In this document: in pieces, positions 21,801-33,672 of the stretch
Numbering within the stretch: the stretch's first letter is position 1
Layout of the letters: the number at the start of each line of letters is the position of its first letter
Assembly: GCA_019096155.1 (NCBI GenBank)
Contig: JAHCVI010000001.1
Location: 5,642,001-5,706,000 of the forward strand
DNA length: 64,000 bases
Direction: 5' to 3'
From: Staphylotrichum longicolle
Lineage: Eukaryota > Ascomycota > Sordariomycetes > Sordariales > Chaetomiaceae
Position numbers and translations under genes: made by a program
The notes under the pieces: model-generated
Told to the model about the DNA's origin: nothing
Seen by the model: the letters and a program-made list of their open reading frames with translations, nothing else
Databases searched by the model: none

Positions 21801-23934
21801 TGCTGTCGCGAGGCTTCCTATCTCTCACGCTGCCAAAACTCGGCAGAGCTGGCCGCGGTTTCATGACGACATCGTCGTCGAGCAGCGTCGAGTCTTGGCC
21901 ACGACCAAGATTCGCAAGCCAGCTGTGGCGGCTAATGTGTGGCGGGCTCACACCCATAGGTGAACCGTTCGAATGGTCGAGGCGGGTTCGGCCGCCGCCC
22001 CGTTGCCGCCATCGTCGAAGCTAACGCGTACGGACTTCTTGCGTGCTACGAGTGGCTCATAAACGGCACTTCCGGAAGCTTCGGACGTGTCACCGGGGGG
22101 GGGAAGCACCACGCGGTGGACTAGCGTGCTTCATGGCGGACTTGCGCGGGGAGATGGACCGAGGTGGTGGAGAGTGCTTGACCGTCAGATTGTCGTGGAC
22201 AGGACCAAAATGCGCTTGTCGGGCAGGGCTGACTGAATGGGTTCTAAGACTTGAAACTTGTGTAGCTCTTCCATTGTCTGTGGCACCGGGCGCTGGCCTC
22301 CCGGCCTCCGAGACATTGACCAAGCCAGTACTGGGACGCTGTTCGACCGGACCCGATTCAGAGCTGACCCCAAAACTGCTGGGTTGTTGGTTTGTTTTTG
22401 GAGGCGGAGATGCAGGTAAATGCGTCTCGGGTGCCGCCTGGGCATGATCCCTTCGCCGCCCCGGGACCGCGTCCAGAGCATCGAAGACAACCCCTTGGGC
22501 CTTCGTTTCGCTTTCAATATCCTCCGGTTCCCGCTCTTCTCGAACAATAGACGGTTGTCTCCTCACTGCAAACTGTGCCGCGGCCGACGCCGCCGGGGCG
22601 GGAGAGAGTGCCGAGTTGTTAACCAAAGGTAGCTCAACGGCGTCCTGGACGCGTTGGTGCTCGATACTTTTTGCTTCAATCCTTGGCGAGCTTACAGCTG
22701 CACTAACAGCAGCCTCTTGGACGTCCATCCGTGTCCCATGCGCCGGGGCCGCCTCTCTGGGTGAACCTGGCTGAACAGATCGTTCTGGTTGGACCTGTGT
22801 TGAGAGGTTCGGGGTTTGAGCGTTGGATAGCTGAGCGGCAATTGAGCCATCGATTTTGGTGCGACCCATGGTACCCGCAGCCAAATGCGATCCAGCCCTC
22901 TGGGGAGTTCTCTTCTTCTTCTTGGAGCCTGTTCGTTGCTGTGTAGCGGCGAGAACTACCTGCTGTGTATGTTGAATAGGCAACAGATCTGCTGGTCGTA
23001 CCATTCTTCGCGAGTTTGGGTCATAAACCAAGGCTTGATCTGAAGAGTTTGGAGTGGATTGTATCCTCGCGGCTGGTGCTGCCAGCTGCGCTCTCGGGTG
23101 ATTCTTGATTCTCGGCGCTTGGGCTGGCTGACGGTCCTGAGCCGGTGGTTGCGCCTGGCTTGCGTTGACCGGCAGTTGAGACGTCTCGCGCAAGTCCACT
23201 GGAGAAAACGCGGTTGCTGAACCAGGCCTCGCCCGGGCTGGGTACGAAAAGTTGATAGACGATGCCTGGCTGCCCGGTCGTGCCCCCTCTGACGGATCCT
23301 CCTCCCGTGCCAGAACCTGCAGCGGACTCGAAGGGGGACTTGCCATGGCCGGATCCGTCCGATGGACGCTTCCGAGATCCCCCATCTTCGCGGCGCCAAA
23401 CCACGAGGGTGCCTCCCCGGAGGCGAGTTTCTGGGACGCGAGCCGAACGGGGGTGGTGCCCGCGGCGAGGCTGTTGGCTTTACGATGTCGATAATCTTGC
23501 TGAGCGCTGCCATCGAGCTGTCTAGGCGCCATGTCCATGTTCTTGGGCAGCGCCGGGACCGGGGGCATCTCGTCGTCGAAGGATTGGCTTCGCGGGCGGG
23601 CAGACCCAGACCCGCTGCTGCCGGGGCGGTGCGGGCTCGGGGTCCGGAAGGTCCGCTCGGTCATTGAACCGCTGCTGCCGCGTCTGCGCAAGCCGGACTG
23701 GTCCCGGAAAGGCTGCGAAGCCGTCGAGGCGACGGAAGCGCTCCGGCGCTGTGTCCGTTTCGTTTGCACATCGGCCACACGGATTGGCGTGGTAGGTCGG
23801 GCGCGGAGGGCGGCGGCGGCTGCGGCAGCCGACAAGGAGTTGTTCGACTCATGGCGTTTGAAGACGGCAGCGGCAGCCGTGGCGGCATTGGGATTCGCGG
23901 TGGCCGCGGTGAGTGGCTGTCGAGGCCGTGGCAT
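18862..23934 (-). CDS. Large serine/proline-rich protein of unknown function, reading frame interrupted near 21.97-22.10 kb
   Basis: Not recognised as a named family. Two long frames on the minus strand, 23934-22090 (614 codons) and 21957-18862 (1031 codons), are in the same phase and appear to be one gene of about 1,690 residues. The N-terminus (LRARPTTPIRVADVQTKR) and C-terminus (FGALRKMFGLDA) look conserved; the middle is disordered, rich in Ser, Pro, Gln and charged residues. An acidic/helical block contains YDEWEKAKAYWRSLTAEKRA, a KPKKKKS basic patch and RSYMIKPGERWTGEDVEIPP. Between the two frames three stops occur, but the middle segment in a third frame reads DTSEASGSAVYEPLVARKKS then VRVSFDDGG, which looks coding. 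Single-base losses near the G9 run at 22095-22103 and near 21997 would explain this. A scaffold role at the cell cortex is conceivable but unproven. Confidence 0.7.
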
Positions 23935-25557
23935 GGCACGTCAGCAGCTTGGTCGCGAGACTCGACACGCAGAGGGACGCAGGCGAACAAGGGGAATCAA
24001 ATAACAAAATCGAAAACAGAAGCGAGCGCCATATCCAGCACGACGATCTGATCGAGGGTTGGGTCTAATAACCTCTAATAAGGGTGGGGGACATCGGGGA
24101 CGTCAAAGGACGGGAGCGGACTCGAAAGGGTGCAATGACGACATACCGGATTTGGCGCGCGATGCCTGCGGGAGCCAAACATCCTTGCAGATAATCCAGC
24201 GAGCCCGGGCGTGCAGTGGCTACCTCGCTGGGGCGATCATAAGGGATGGGAGTTGAGAGAGAGTTGGAAAGAGTGTGCGAAAAGTGTGGAAGGCGGAAGG
24301 CGGAAGGCAGACGTCAACCCAAGCGCGACAGGCGTGCCGCTTTTGCGAAATGGAAAATGTCTGGGAAGGATGTGTTGGGCGATTGGGGGACGTTGATGCG
24401 GCACGGCAGAGGTCCCCTGCTCTGCTCGGCGAGCCTGTGATTTGGGTCATGCACGCCAGCCCAGCGGGCCGGGGATTAGCACAGGGAACTTAATCCTCGG
24501 GAAGGTTACGGAGTCCGTGCTCCGTACATGTCTGGTACATAAATTACACGGTAAATGATTGAATGCCAGTCGGCTCAGTTGGACATTCCGAGATACTTAC
24601 AACAAACAATACGTCCTAAGCCCCAAGGACGTCATGTAAATTCATTTCCACTAAGAAACCAAATGATTCGTTCATGCCAATCGATCAGCTCTGAAGCATC
24701 GAACCGCTGGCATCGAACCACGTCTTTTGCCCTAGCTGCGTGTTCGTCTGAAGTGTTCTTCTCGTCTCCAACGCGGCCGATCAAATGTGTTGAAGACAAT
24801 TCTGCACAGGAAATACCGTGAGCCGTTGTCAGCCAGCAAGTAATTTACTCTGTTCATCATGTTTTCCTGGAGGTTCAGGATACGCTGCTGCTGCTGCTGC
24901 TGCATCACGCTGATACACAGGAAATCTAAGGTATGGATTGAAGATGACGCAGCTTATGCACGCCACCGGGTCGCCCCGTTGACCGCTCCAGGGTCTCATG
25001 TGCAGACGAATCCACACCACCTTGTAAGTTGCGCACGAAGCAGGGACGCTGTAACTCGGTTCATGACATTCGCTATCGAGCAGCTCATCATTCCCTGCAT
25101 CCGATCGTGTGAACCGTAAACAGCAAGATGACGTGCTGAAGGGACCATGACTTCAGCTTTCAGCTGCGCTTTCTCGTTCTCGCTTTACTATGAGTGGGGG
25201 ATGTCTAGGGGAGACCATGTGATGCAACGCTGAGACGGGTACAAGCCGCAATCGCGTCTCCAACATGTCAGGTCGAACCATGGCCGCTGTGTCGCGCTGG
25301 CTCATCTCCGTCGATGATGCTGCGAAGTTCCGAAGTCAAGGTCCAGCAGAGCTCCAGCCCAACCGCCCTCGATTCAATTTGCGTCTCGGGACATGCACTC
25401 CTTCGGGAGCAGCCGCGTGCTCCATGTCCAGCCGACAGTGTTGCCACAAAATATTATCAAGACATGAGCCCAGTGCTTCCTCCGTACATGTTGAGCCCTT
25501 CTCCAGTCTCCGCCCACAAGCCTAACATGCCTTGAGCGATGTTAGGTGCTGATTCTC
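23935..25557. other. Intergenic upstream of the large serine-rich gene
   Basis: Promoter side of the leftward large gene and 3' side of the leftward CxxC gene. A (GCT)n microsatellite lies at 24884-24903. No supported coding sequence. Confidence 0.55.
24884..24903. repeat. GCT trinucleotide microsatellite
   Basis: Six to seven perfect GCT units in intergenic DNA. Confidence 0.9.
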
Positions 25558-27404
25558 TTATCCCTGCAGGGTGCAAATGCGAGGAATGGCCGCGTCGAGA
25601 CTACGTCCCCCCTCCGTCATGGACAGCAGAACTGTCGCTGAAACGTGCTGGAATATCGTGATGGTGTCCAGGGATCCCAGCGCCGCGTTCAAGCACCGCT
25701 TCTTCTTCGACGTCGTACTCCTCGTCCTCGTAGTACTCATCGTCGTAGTACTCATCTTCGTGAGCCCCATTGTTGTAGTGATCGCCAGAAGCTCCGCGGC
25801 GTCCAGGTGGTGATGAGCATCTTGTGCCGCGGTGCTATTCTTGGCAGGAAGTTTGCTATTCTTCTTGCCCTTGTGCTTCCCCTTCTTCATCCTCTCCCAT
25901 TGAGCCCTCCGCTGTTCTTCCACCTGCCGCTGCTTCCGCTCCTTGATCTCGTATGCCCGAGCCAGAGCCTCCGGCGGGTGTCCAAAGATCCACTCGTATT
26001 CGCAGAAGTGGCAGATCCAAAAGTCTTCGCTCTTGGGCGGGTGCCGCTTGTTGTAGAGCTCTGTTTCTCGGCGACGCGCCTTGGCCGCAGCCAAGTATTC
26101 CTTGGTAGCGCTCCGGCGAGACGTCTTCCGGGCCGGCGCAGCCGCTGGGTTGTGTCCGCCAGCGCCACCTCTCGACGGCGCTTCCATGGCTCCTGCATCC
26201 GCTCCCAGGGGCGCCGCCGGTGCGGCGTGCCCGGTTTGCGGAGCTTGAGCAGCACGATGCCAATTATCTCTGCCTTGGCTCATCGTAGGTGGCATCGCCG
26301 CACTGCGACCAGCGCCAGGCCAGGCCAACGAGCCAGGGACTTGTGAGTCACACGTGAAGGTAAACTGGGTCGAAGCCGGGCTACGCTTGGTGACGGGTGA
26401 CTGGTGCAGGAGGCTGACGTTCTCCTGGCCCGGATGTGAGGGAATCCTCTCTGCATTGGCGATGGCATTCGAGATGATCCCCGTGCTTTCGTCTTAAACA
26501 CACTGTCAGCCAAGCAACCTCATGCCCGAGTCCATGTCCACATACTTGTACCACTCATCCACTGACCCGAGCGCGGTTTGGTGGTTCTCCCGGCCCAGCT
26601 GTTAGTCGAGTCATACAGCGGTCGGAGCGGGTTTTTGCCGCTCCTAGTTCGGCTATATCTTCCTCGTCCCGGCCCAGGAAGATTGTGAGCGTTTGATGCA
26701 AAGCTTCCAGATCCATAGTACGGCGTGGATGTGGAAGGCAATGCCTCCTCTGAACTCTCAGCGAACTGGGCACCGTTTGCATGAGAGACTGCTCCAGCGG
26801 CGGAATCATTGTTCGCATGGACTACGCTTGGCGCAGAATCCCCGGCGGTTGGGATCTTCCTCTTCTTATTATTAGTGTTCTCAAAGGGATCGTATCCTTC
26901 AGTCGAGGATGCCGTTGAGAGGAGCGGAAGCGAATCGGCATACCGCCCGTGGTCCGGCTTCGGGCGAGTAACGAGGTTGCCATGTTGAAGAGCCGCGCGG
27001 CTCGTGGCACCTTGTCTGGACGCAGCATCGTCTCCCTCGCGCCCGTATCTCATGCCGTTGCTCTGCGGCTGCCGTTGCTCGGGATATGACCCCGGCTCGC
27101 GAACAGGCGCCAAGCCGGCATCAGAATGCTCCTCTGCCAGCGGATATGGGTACGGAAACAACGACGTCGAGCTTTGTGGGAGGGGCGGGTATTGGATCGC
27201 GTCGGCAACCTCGGGAGACAGTCGTTCTCTAAGCCGCCGCCTGGGCAGAGGCCGTATGGGTCGGTTCGGGAAGAGCGACGACACTGGGTCGAGAGCCATC
27301 GTGAGGGCCTGATCGTGTCCTAGTTGAGGTGCTGAGGTACGACGAATTAGCTTCCATGTCACCCCCAAAACGGCCGACGCCAGAACGAGTATAACGGTGA
27401 GCAT
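25558..27404 (-). CDS. Membrane-anchored fungal protein with a CxxC motif and acidic tail; function unknown
   Basis: Start set at ATG 27404 because a signal-anchor helix (MLTVILVLASAVLGVTWKLI) follows at once; the frame is open to 27695, so an upstream start or exon is possible. Exon 1 27404-26567, intron 26493-26566 (74 bp, CTGAC branch), exon 2 from 26492. The junction joins TTKPRS to DESTGIISNAIANAERI. After a disordered stretch comes a basic helix (RRSATKEYLAAAKARRRE) and a compact block SEDFWICHFCEYEWIFGHPP with one CxxC pair, then AYEIKERKQRQVEEQRRAQW. One CxxC alone would need a partner or dimer to hold zinc. After about 25845 the literal frame becomes Thr-rich; another frame gives a Tyr/Asp/Glu-rich tail (EDEYYDDEYYEDEEYD) stopping at 25601, so one base seems missing. 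Confidence 0.68.
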
Positions 27405-29711
27405 GGCCAGAGCTTCGCCCGCACCGAACGGGGCAGAGAGATCTTGCGGAGGATTGGGCAGGAGTAATCTGGCCGATGGGCAGGAAGCGCTTTGTGTTGG
27501 GAGCCGGAAAATCGGCAGGAACCCGGTGTCCCAGCTTGCGAAACGAAGGGCCTGCCAGTCGGATGGGCAGATAAAAGGATGCGGGCAGCAAAACGTACTC
27601 ATCGAGACCTCATAGTCCCCAAAAGCCCTCAAGAGCAGTTCGCAGCCACACAACTCGGGCCTGCGGGTCCTTCTCCCACTAACTCCCCCGTTCACTGCGA
27701 ATGCACCGGACCGGACGCAAGCGTGCCAGTTGCCGACCGACTATCTCCTTGACAACTGCTCGGTTTTGTTGCAAAACGGCACACGACGAATTCGAGAGGG
27801 TGAATTCGGGTCGATGTTGGAATCGCTCTCGGGTCTGCAGTCTTGCCCAAACTGAGGTTAGCGCTCCGTTCGAAGATACGGATAGCCAGCACTGATGCGA
27901 TGAGGTTTCGAGGACATGAGATGCTGCACTGAATCGCACAGATGTTCCAAACACCATCCCAACCGGTTGATGCGGTGAGGTGGCCGGATGCCGCGTTCCC
28001 CTCCCCCTCCCAGCTGGTCCTGGGTGGGCTAGGGACGGGATTCAGGGACCGGACCGAGTTTGGGTCGGTCGGCGGAGAACAACCCACCTTTTCGCTCAAT
28101 CTCGAGTTCCGCCCAACTTGAGGCCGGATTGGGTCTCGTGCAGCCCTAAGGAGCAAGCCAAAACCTTCTGAAATAAACAGAAGCAAGCCTGGCGGCGACG
28201 AGAGCGACTGGCGGGTTACTGGCGGACTTTGGGAGCAGGTTCTGTGGTGGAGGAACAATGTCCAGTGCTGGCAACCACCAAACGGAAAAGGAATTACATA
28301 AGCCGTCATCTCAACCCCCGACCCGACCCCTCGTCAAGAACGGCCCGCGCTCTTAGCCCGAGGATATCCCGGCGGTTCCTTGAGACTGGCGGCACCGTGC
28401 AAGAGGAAACTCTTTCTCACAGTCGAGGACCAGCCAACCTTCCATTCTCCAACTTGGTCAACCACCAGCACGCTCGGAGACGCCCTCGAGGCCAACAACA
28501 CAGAGTCCAGAGGTTTGCGATACCCAGATCATCCGAGACTCGTCTTTTGATGCACCACAAAATATCTGAAATCTGATTTGAAACCCCATTGCTCCGTTTC
28601 TCCGGGACAGCATGCTGTGTTGCGCTCTGGAGAGCGGAGAGGAGAGAGATGGAAGCCCGCCGCACTGTGCTCGGTGCTTGGCATGATGGAGAGCTGCTCG
28701 GCCCACAAACTTCCGAATTCGGGCTGGATGGGGAACTTGCACCAGCTGCAGCCCCGCACGAGCCGAGTGTCCAGCGCAGTCTGCCAAAAATTGGTGCTGT
28801 GGTCGCAAGCACGCTCCCGGGCAGGGAAAAGGGCGTCTGGCTCCAGACCCGGAAGCGCTCCCACTCATCACCTCGCTGTCCCCGTCCGTTCTGCCTCCGC
28901 CATCCCACCACCCCTTCGCGCCCACCGGCTCCCTGGACGAAGAATTGTCTCTACAGCAACTTTAGTCATGACAACGAGTTTACTTCTGCCAAGGCACGCT
29001 GTGGATTTCATCCGAGCATTCGAAGTTTGACCTCGAGGAGAGCACACTCCGTCGCGGGCGCTTTCGTCGACACTCTCTCGTTCCTCACCTTCTCCCCCTC
29101 CCTCACCTCCCACGCCGTCGCAACCTGCCTTCTCCTCCCCCCCCCGTCTCTTCTCGATTATTCACTCGTTTTTGGTGCGATTGACTCCAGAGGAGCGTTT
29201 GCGAAGTTCGCTGCACATCAGCACTCGCCGCCACATCCCGTCGACTCGTCCCGTATCGCCGTCACCTGTCCGAGCCGACCTCCCTTCCTCCTTCATTCAC
29301 CCGATGCCGCCTAGCGAGTAGCCTCAAATACTGAATCTCAGAGGTTCCAGCGAACAGCCACTCGGGGAAAGCCATTTCTCAAAGAATTGGTAGCGAGTTC
29401 ACTTCTGGCTCTGCAACTCTGCCCAAGCGCGCTTCCCCTTCCCCGTCGGCCTGTCCGAAAGCGAGGCACTCGAGTCACCGATCAGCGGCCACGAGTTCAC
29501 ATCGACACTAAAAACACAATTCCGAGCGAGTCCGAACCTAGACGCCCCGATCCATCGCATACATTTCTACAGAAACATCTGGGCTGTCGGCTGTTCGAGC
29601 CGACTAAGCGTCTAGCGGCGAGTCCAGGTTCGCCGCGTCTTGGGAATCGCTTCCCCCTATATAACGTCAACATCTGGTATTGCGCTGTCACTACGGTGTC
29701 TGCGGTTAGCA
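27405..29711. other. Divergent intergenic region, 2.3 kb
   Basis: Upstream of both the leftward CxxC gene and the rightward PHD gene. If the CxxC gene starts further upstream, 27405-27695 is coding. The 28.9-29.7 kb part is C/T-rich, as is common in fungal 5' leaders. No other gene recognised. Confidence 0.5.
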
Positions 29712-31975
29712 ATGGCAGCAACGGACCCTAGGCGGTCCTCAAGGGCGCGAGTTACTCAATCGCAATCGCAAATCTCCTCTACAGCCTCGAGCGTCTCGGG
29801 ACGTCCCGATCGCAGCTCGAGGTACTTCAACAAAGCCGCGTCTCCGCAAAAGTCTAGCTCGACAGATTCGCTGTCATCTGAGCCGCCAGAGGACACCATC
29901 ACCGCCGAAGACCCCTTCGGCACACGCCGCCGCACGCGCGGACAAGCGGAGGAAAGAGAAAGGGCGGGAAGCAAGGCCGAAGCTGTCGACATGGCGGACG
30001 GCGATGGCGATGCCCAGGAAGAGGACGAAGCGGTCCGCTGCGTTGTTGGTAACGACGAATACCAGGGCCCTCCGCCATTTGACGAGGACTCCAAGCACGG
30101 ATTCAAACATGCATTCGGGCTCGATCCATTCTTTTCGGCCGACGTCACCGACGATACCGCCGGCTTGTTTGTGCAGTGCGACGTCTGCAAGGTCTGGCAA
30201 CACGGTGGCTGCGTCGGCATCATGACCGAAGAATCGAGTCCCGACGAGTATTTCTGCGAGCAATGTCGCCAGGATTTACACAAACTCTGGACCGCAAGCA
30301 ATGGGTGAGTCTCCCTCTCATTGGTCAGACGCTTTGAGTTTCGTCTCGTTGGAGCTGAATGTTCAGCTGCATGGTCCAGCCGGGGCACCGCACTGGCGAT
30401 CATGTCTCAGCGGCCCCTCCTCCTTGCTGAACCTCCAAAAAGGAAATCAAGTTGATTTAGCGCTAACGTGATGGCTCGCAGAAGCGTATACTCTCACTAC
30501 CTGCCCCTCAGGCGACACGCCCGAGCCACATCGCGAGCAGCCTCTCTGAATAAGGACGTCGCCCGCTCGCCCACCAAGGAGAAGGAGACCCGAAACGGAC
30601 GAGCAGCTTCGGCAAATCATAGCTCAAAGAGACGGTCCACGCTGAACAGCCGAGAAGCTGGGTACGATGAAGCAGAGGCGCTTAGAAGGGCAATTGAAGC
30701 CAGCAAAGAAGAAGCCCAAACCGAGCAGGGTGAAGGGGTCAATAGACGGCCCAAGAGGGGACGAAGCGACAGCCAAGAGTACGTTTGTGGCCTGCCGTAC
30801 GCCGTGATAATTCTAGCGTCGCTGACACAGGATCAAGGAAACCGGAGAACTCGAAACGCCAAAAGACAAGCTCTCGATCAGCGTCACCACTGTCGGATAA
30901 GAACGCGGAAGACTCAGACGAGGCTGAAACAACTGGACGTAACGGGGCCGCAAAGTCCAAGTCGCGGGTTGCAGCCGCCGCACGAAACCAGCGGGTCGAA
31001 AAGGCCTCGGAGAAGGACGAGCGCGAACGTCAGCGTATTGAGACTGCGAACAAGCGGAAGGGCAGAGCCGATCGTCGGCGCGCCGACGGTATGGGACTGC
31101 CTGGCCACATGAACGTATCCAGCGCTCACACGGATACAGATTCAGATCCTTCTGATGAGTTGCCATTGGCGACTCGGGGCGCTGCGAACAAGACCACACA
31201 GGTCTCGGGTGGCCCAAGTGTGGCTGTTCCCCTGATCACAGAGGTCGTTCGCCCCCCCGCGGCGGCAGACCCACCGCCTACGTCGAATCCGGCGCCAGAT
31301 ACACCGCCGACGATCACAGTCCATGCCAAGGCTGACAAGAAGAGATCGCACAAGAAGAAGGGCCGCAATCAGTACACCCGCGACCGCGATGCCCACGATG
31401 ACGAGTCGCCTGCGCGGTCACAGTCACGCGACATCCAAAACGACGAGACGGGGGCGCCGGGCAGCGGAAAAACGAGCGGAGAGTCCAGCGGCAAGGCGCA
31501 CCCCGAATCGAGAGGCGGGATGAGCAGCAAGCTCACCATGAGATTCATGGAAGAGAGAGCAACAGCGTGCTCCGATTTCATCTCGCGGACGCAGGTGGGA
31601 CCTGCCGATCGATCGCCTGCAACTGTGACAACCGGGACAGCAAGCCAGCACGATGGCGAGCCTGGGGCCACGCGGCTGCACAACAGCCTCTCACGAGCGA
31701 TGCCGAGCGACTCCACGGCGGTACTCCTCGGGGAAAGGGCGATTGCGGCCCCCGAGAAGGAGTTCAAGGACCCGGCTGCATTGGAGATGATGGACAGCTT
31801 GAGCGGTGGCTGGGTCAAGTGGGCAACACGTATGCGATATAAACGCATCAGTTTCACAAAGCTGTTTTTAGTATTAGTGTTTCCGCTCTTATTATTTTGC
31901 ATTTGTTCGGCGTGGTGTTTTTACTCTATCAACTATGTGGGTGGGTGGGTGTCTGGATTGGGAAGGAGTGCATAA
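29712..31975 (+). CDS. PHD-finger protein, Cti6-like subunit of the Rpd3 histone deacetylase complex
   Basis: Probable nuclear chromatin reader. ATG 29712. Exons 29712-30304, 30482-30778 and 30838 onward; introns of 177 and 59 bp. The second uses the AAG acceptor at 30836-30837, giving SQEKPENSKRQK. The PHD finger spans residues about 108-190: RCVVGNDEYQGPPP, then FVQCDVCKVWQHGGCVG and DEYFCEQCRQDLHKLW, a C4HC3 arrangement as in yeast Cti6. YSHYLPL follows the first intron. The middle is basic and disordered; SDFISRTQV and the terminal LEMMD block match what I recall of fungal Cti6 C-termini. The literal frame runs to 31975 through a T-rich hydrophobic tail that looks like 3'UTR. A missing C near 31795 would give MMDQLERWLGQVGNTYAI and a stop at 31842, total 631 aa. 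Confidence 0.82.
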
Positions 31976-32454
31976 CATGTTCATGGCGCAGTACTTCAAA
32001 GTCCTTTCGGAGAGCTCTTGCTTGCGCTCATTGTCTCTGTCCTCTGGCAGCGGCCAAGTACATCGGCTTGCTGATGCTTTTCAGCTCACGGTTGATGAAT
32101 CCTTAGGTTTGAACACGGGATCGGAAGGAGGTTAATATACTATTGGGAAGGTTGGTTCTCACGGACTCGACGGTGGGCTAATACCCCTTTGTGGGAGGGC
32201 GCTTGGGTGGGGGTTCATAGGGGCCAAACGGTCTGGGTTTAGTTCTGTTTCAAGACTGTATTTGTAGATGCTTGAGAGAGTCCGACGATGGTGGTGATAG
32301 AGGGTATCTGATGCATACGAGCAACCTGTTTGTACCCAGTCATGATGCCACCCCTGAAATAGAACGCCAAAACGCGCCCCGTCTATGTATGTGTTGTTGT
32401 TGTTGTTGTTGTTGTTATACAATGATGTCCTTCTCACAACCCTCTCTCGCCTCC
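31976..32454. other. Short intergenic region between convergent genes
   Basis: 3' flanks of the PHD gene and MTG1. Contains a (GTT)8 microsatellite at 32393-32416. No gene. Confidence 0.7.
32393..32416. repeat. GTT trinucleotide microsatellite
   Basis: Eight perfect GTT units about 40 bp beyond the MTG1 stop codon, in its likely 3'UTR. Confidence 0.9.
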
Positions 32455-33672
32455 TCAGGCACATCCGTCGCCCTCACCGCCCCCCGCGATCCCCAACCGC
32501 TTGGCCTCGTTCCTCGCCTTCCTCGCCTCCTTCTCCTTTTTCCTCGCCTGGTTCATGCTCAACGACCCCTCCTTGGCCTCCTCCACCGCCCTCGCCAGCG
32601 TCTCGGGCGTCACGTCGTCCAGCAGCACCCGCCCGAACCCGCCGCTCCTCCACTCCTGCACCGCCCACTCGGCCGCGGCGTCGTAGTTGGCCCCGCCCCC
32701 GCGAGCCAGCTTGCCCACGCGCCTGGCGACGGCGCCGAGGAACTCGGCCGCGTCGTTGGTCGGCGCCACCATCCCCAGCCGCGCCACGTACTCGGCCGGG
32801 TCCGCCAGGTTGAGCCGGTACAGCAGGTAGTCGGCCAGCGTCTCGCGCGGGATCAGCCCGTCCTTGACGCACCCGACCAGCGCGAGCTTGAGCATCTTTT
32901 CCGGGTCCGACACGTACGGCACGAAGACGCCCGGGGTGTCGACGACGAAGACGCCCTCCCCCACCCCGTCGGTGTCGGCCTCGCCGCCGCCGCGCCCCTC
33001 GGCGCGCACGATGCGCACGGGCGAGCTCAGCCGGCGCGTCACGCCCGGGTTGGCGCCGGTGCGCGCCGCCTTCGCCGCGCCGTTCATCCCGCGCTTGCGC
33101 AGCGCGTTGAGCAGCGTCGACTTGCCCGCGTTGGGCATGCCGACGACGAGGGCGCGCAGGCCCGTCAGGCTGTCGCGCTCGCGGGCGACGCGCTTGATGG
33201 CGGCCAGCAGGGAGGCGGTGGGGGATTTGGTGCTGCTGTTGTTGTTGGGGGACGACGGGCCGGTGCCCGTGAAGAGGACCTCCTGGGCGTGGCGGGACTC
33301 GAGGTGGAAGGCGCGGAGGCGGGCGGCGGCGGTCTCGGAGATGTCGCCGCCCGGCCCGAGGTCGCGGTGGGTGTAGACGATGATGCGGGCGCGCTCGGCG
33401 GGGGAGGAGGCGGCGAGGGACTGCTCGAGGAGCGGGTTCCAGGAGGTGATGGGCACGCGGAAGTCGCGGCACTCGATGATGAGGCCGACGGTGGCGAGGG
33501 TCTGGCGCATGCGGGCCAGGCCGGCGTGGTGGTGGCCCAGGAAGAAGGAGCGGGGGATGTTGGGGGAGACGTCGAAGGTCTGGCGGGGCGAGAAGGCGGC
33601 GCGGCCGGCTGTGAAGGCGGTGGCGTTCTTTGCGGCCGCCAGGGCGGCTGCGGATATTGGTGTTGATGCCAT
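32455..33672 (-). CDS. MTG1: Mitochondrial ribosome-associated GTPase 1 (MTG1/YlqF family)
   Basis: Circularly permuted GTPase needed for mitochondrial large-subunit assembly and translation. Single exon, 405 aa. Motif order is permuted as in YlqF/RbgA: G4 at THRD (101-104, where NKxD is usual), then G1 GMPNAGKST (178-186), G2-like GVTR (210-213) and G3 DTPG (245-248). IIECRDFRVPITSWNP (65-80) corresponds to the family's DARIP(L/I)xSxNP. The C-terminal half is helical with a basic end (MNQARKKEKEARKARNEAKR). The N-terminus (STPISAAALAAAKNATAFTA) is compatible with mitochondrial import. A fully overlapping 464-codon frame on the opposite strand is a GC-driven shadow. Confidence 0.94.
   Translation of the reverse strand: MASTPISAAALAAAKNATAFTAGRAAFSPRQTFDVSPNIPRSFFLGHHHAGLARMRQTLATVGLIIECRDFRVPITSWNPLLEQSLAASSPAERARIIVYTHRDLGPGGDISETAAARLRAFHLESRHAQEVLFTGTGPSSPNNNSSTKSPTASLLAAIKRVARERDSLTGLRALVVGMPNAGKSTLLNALRKRGMNGAAKAARTGANPGVTRRLSSPVRIVRAEGRGGGEADTDGVGEGVFVVDTPGVFVPYVSDPEKMLKLALVGCVKDGLIPRETLADYLLYRLNLADPAEYVARLGMVAPTNDAAEFLGAVARRVGKLARGGGANYDAAAEWAVQEWRSGGFGRVLLDDVTPETLARAVEEAKEGSLSMNQARKKEKEARKARNEAKRLGIAGGGEGDGCA

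Noticed and set aside
32272..33666. 464-codon open frame on the plus strand
   Set aside because: Exactly antisense to MTG1, which has all GTPase motifs.
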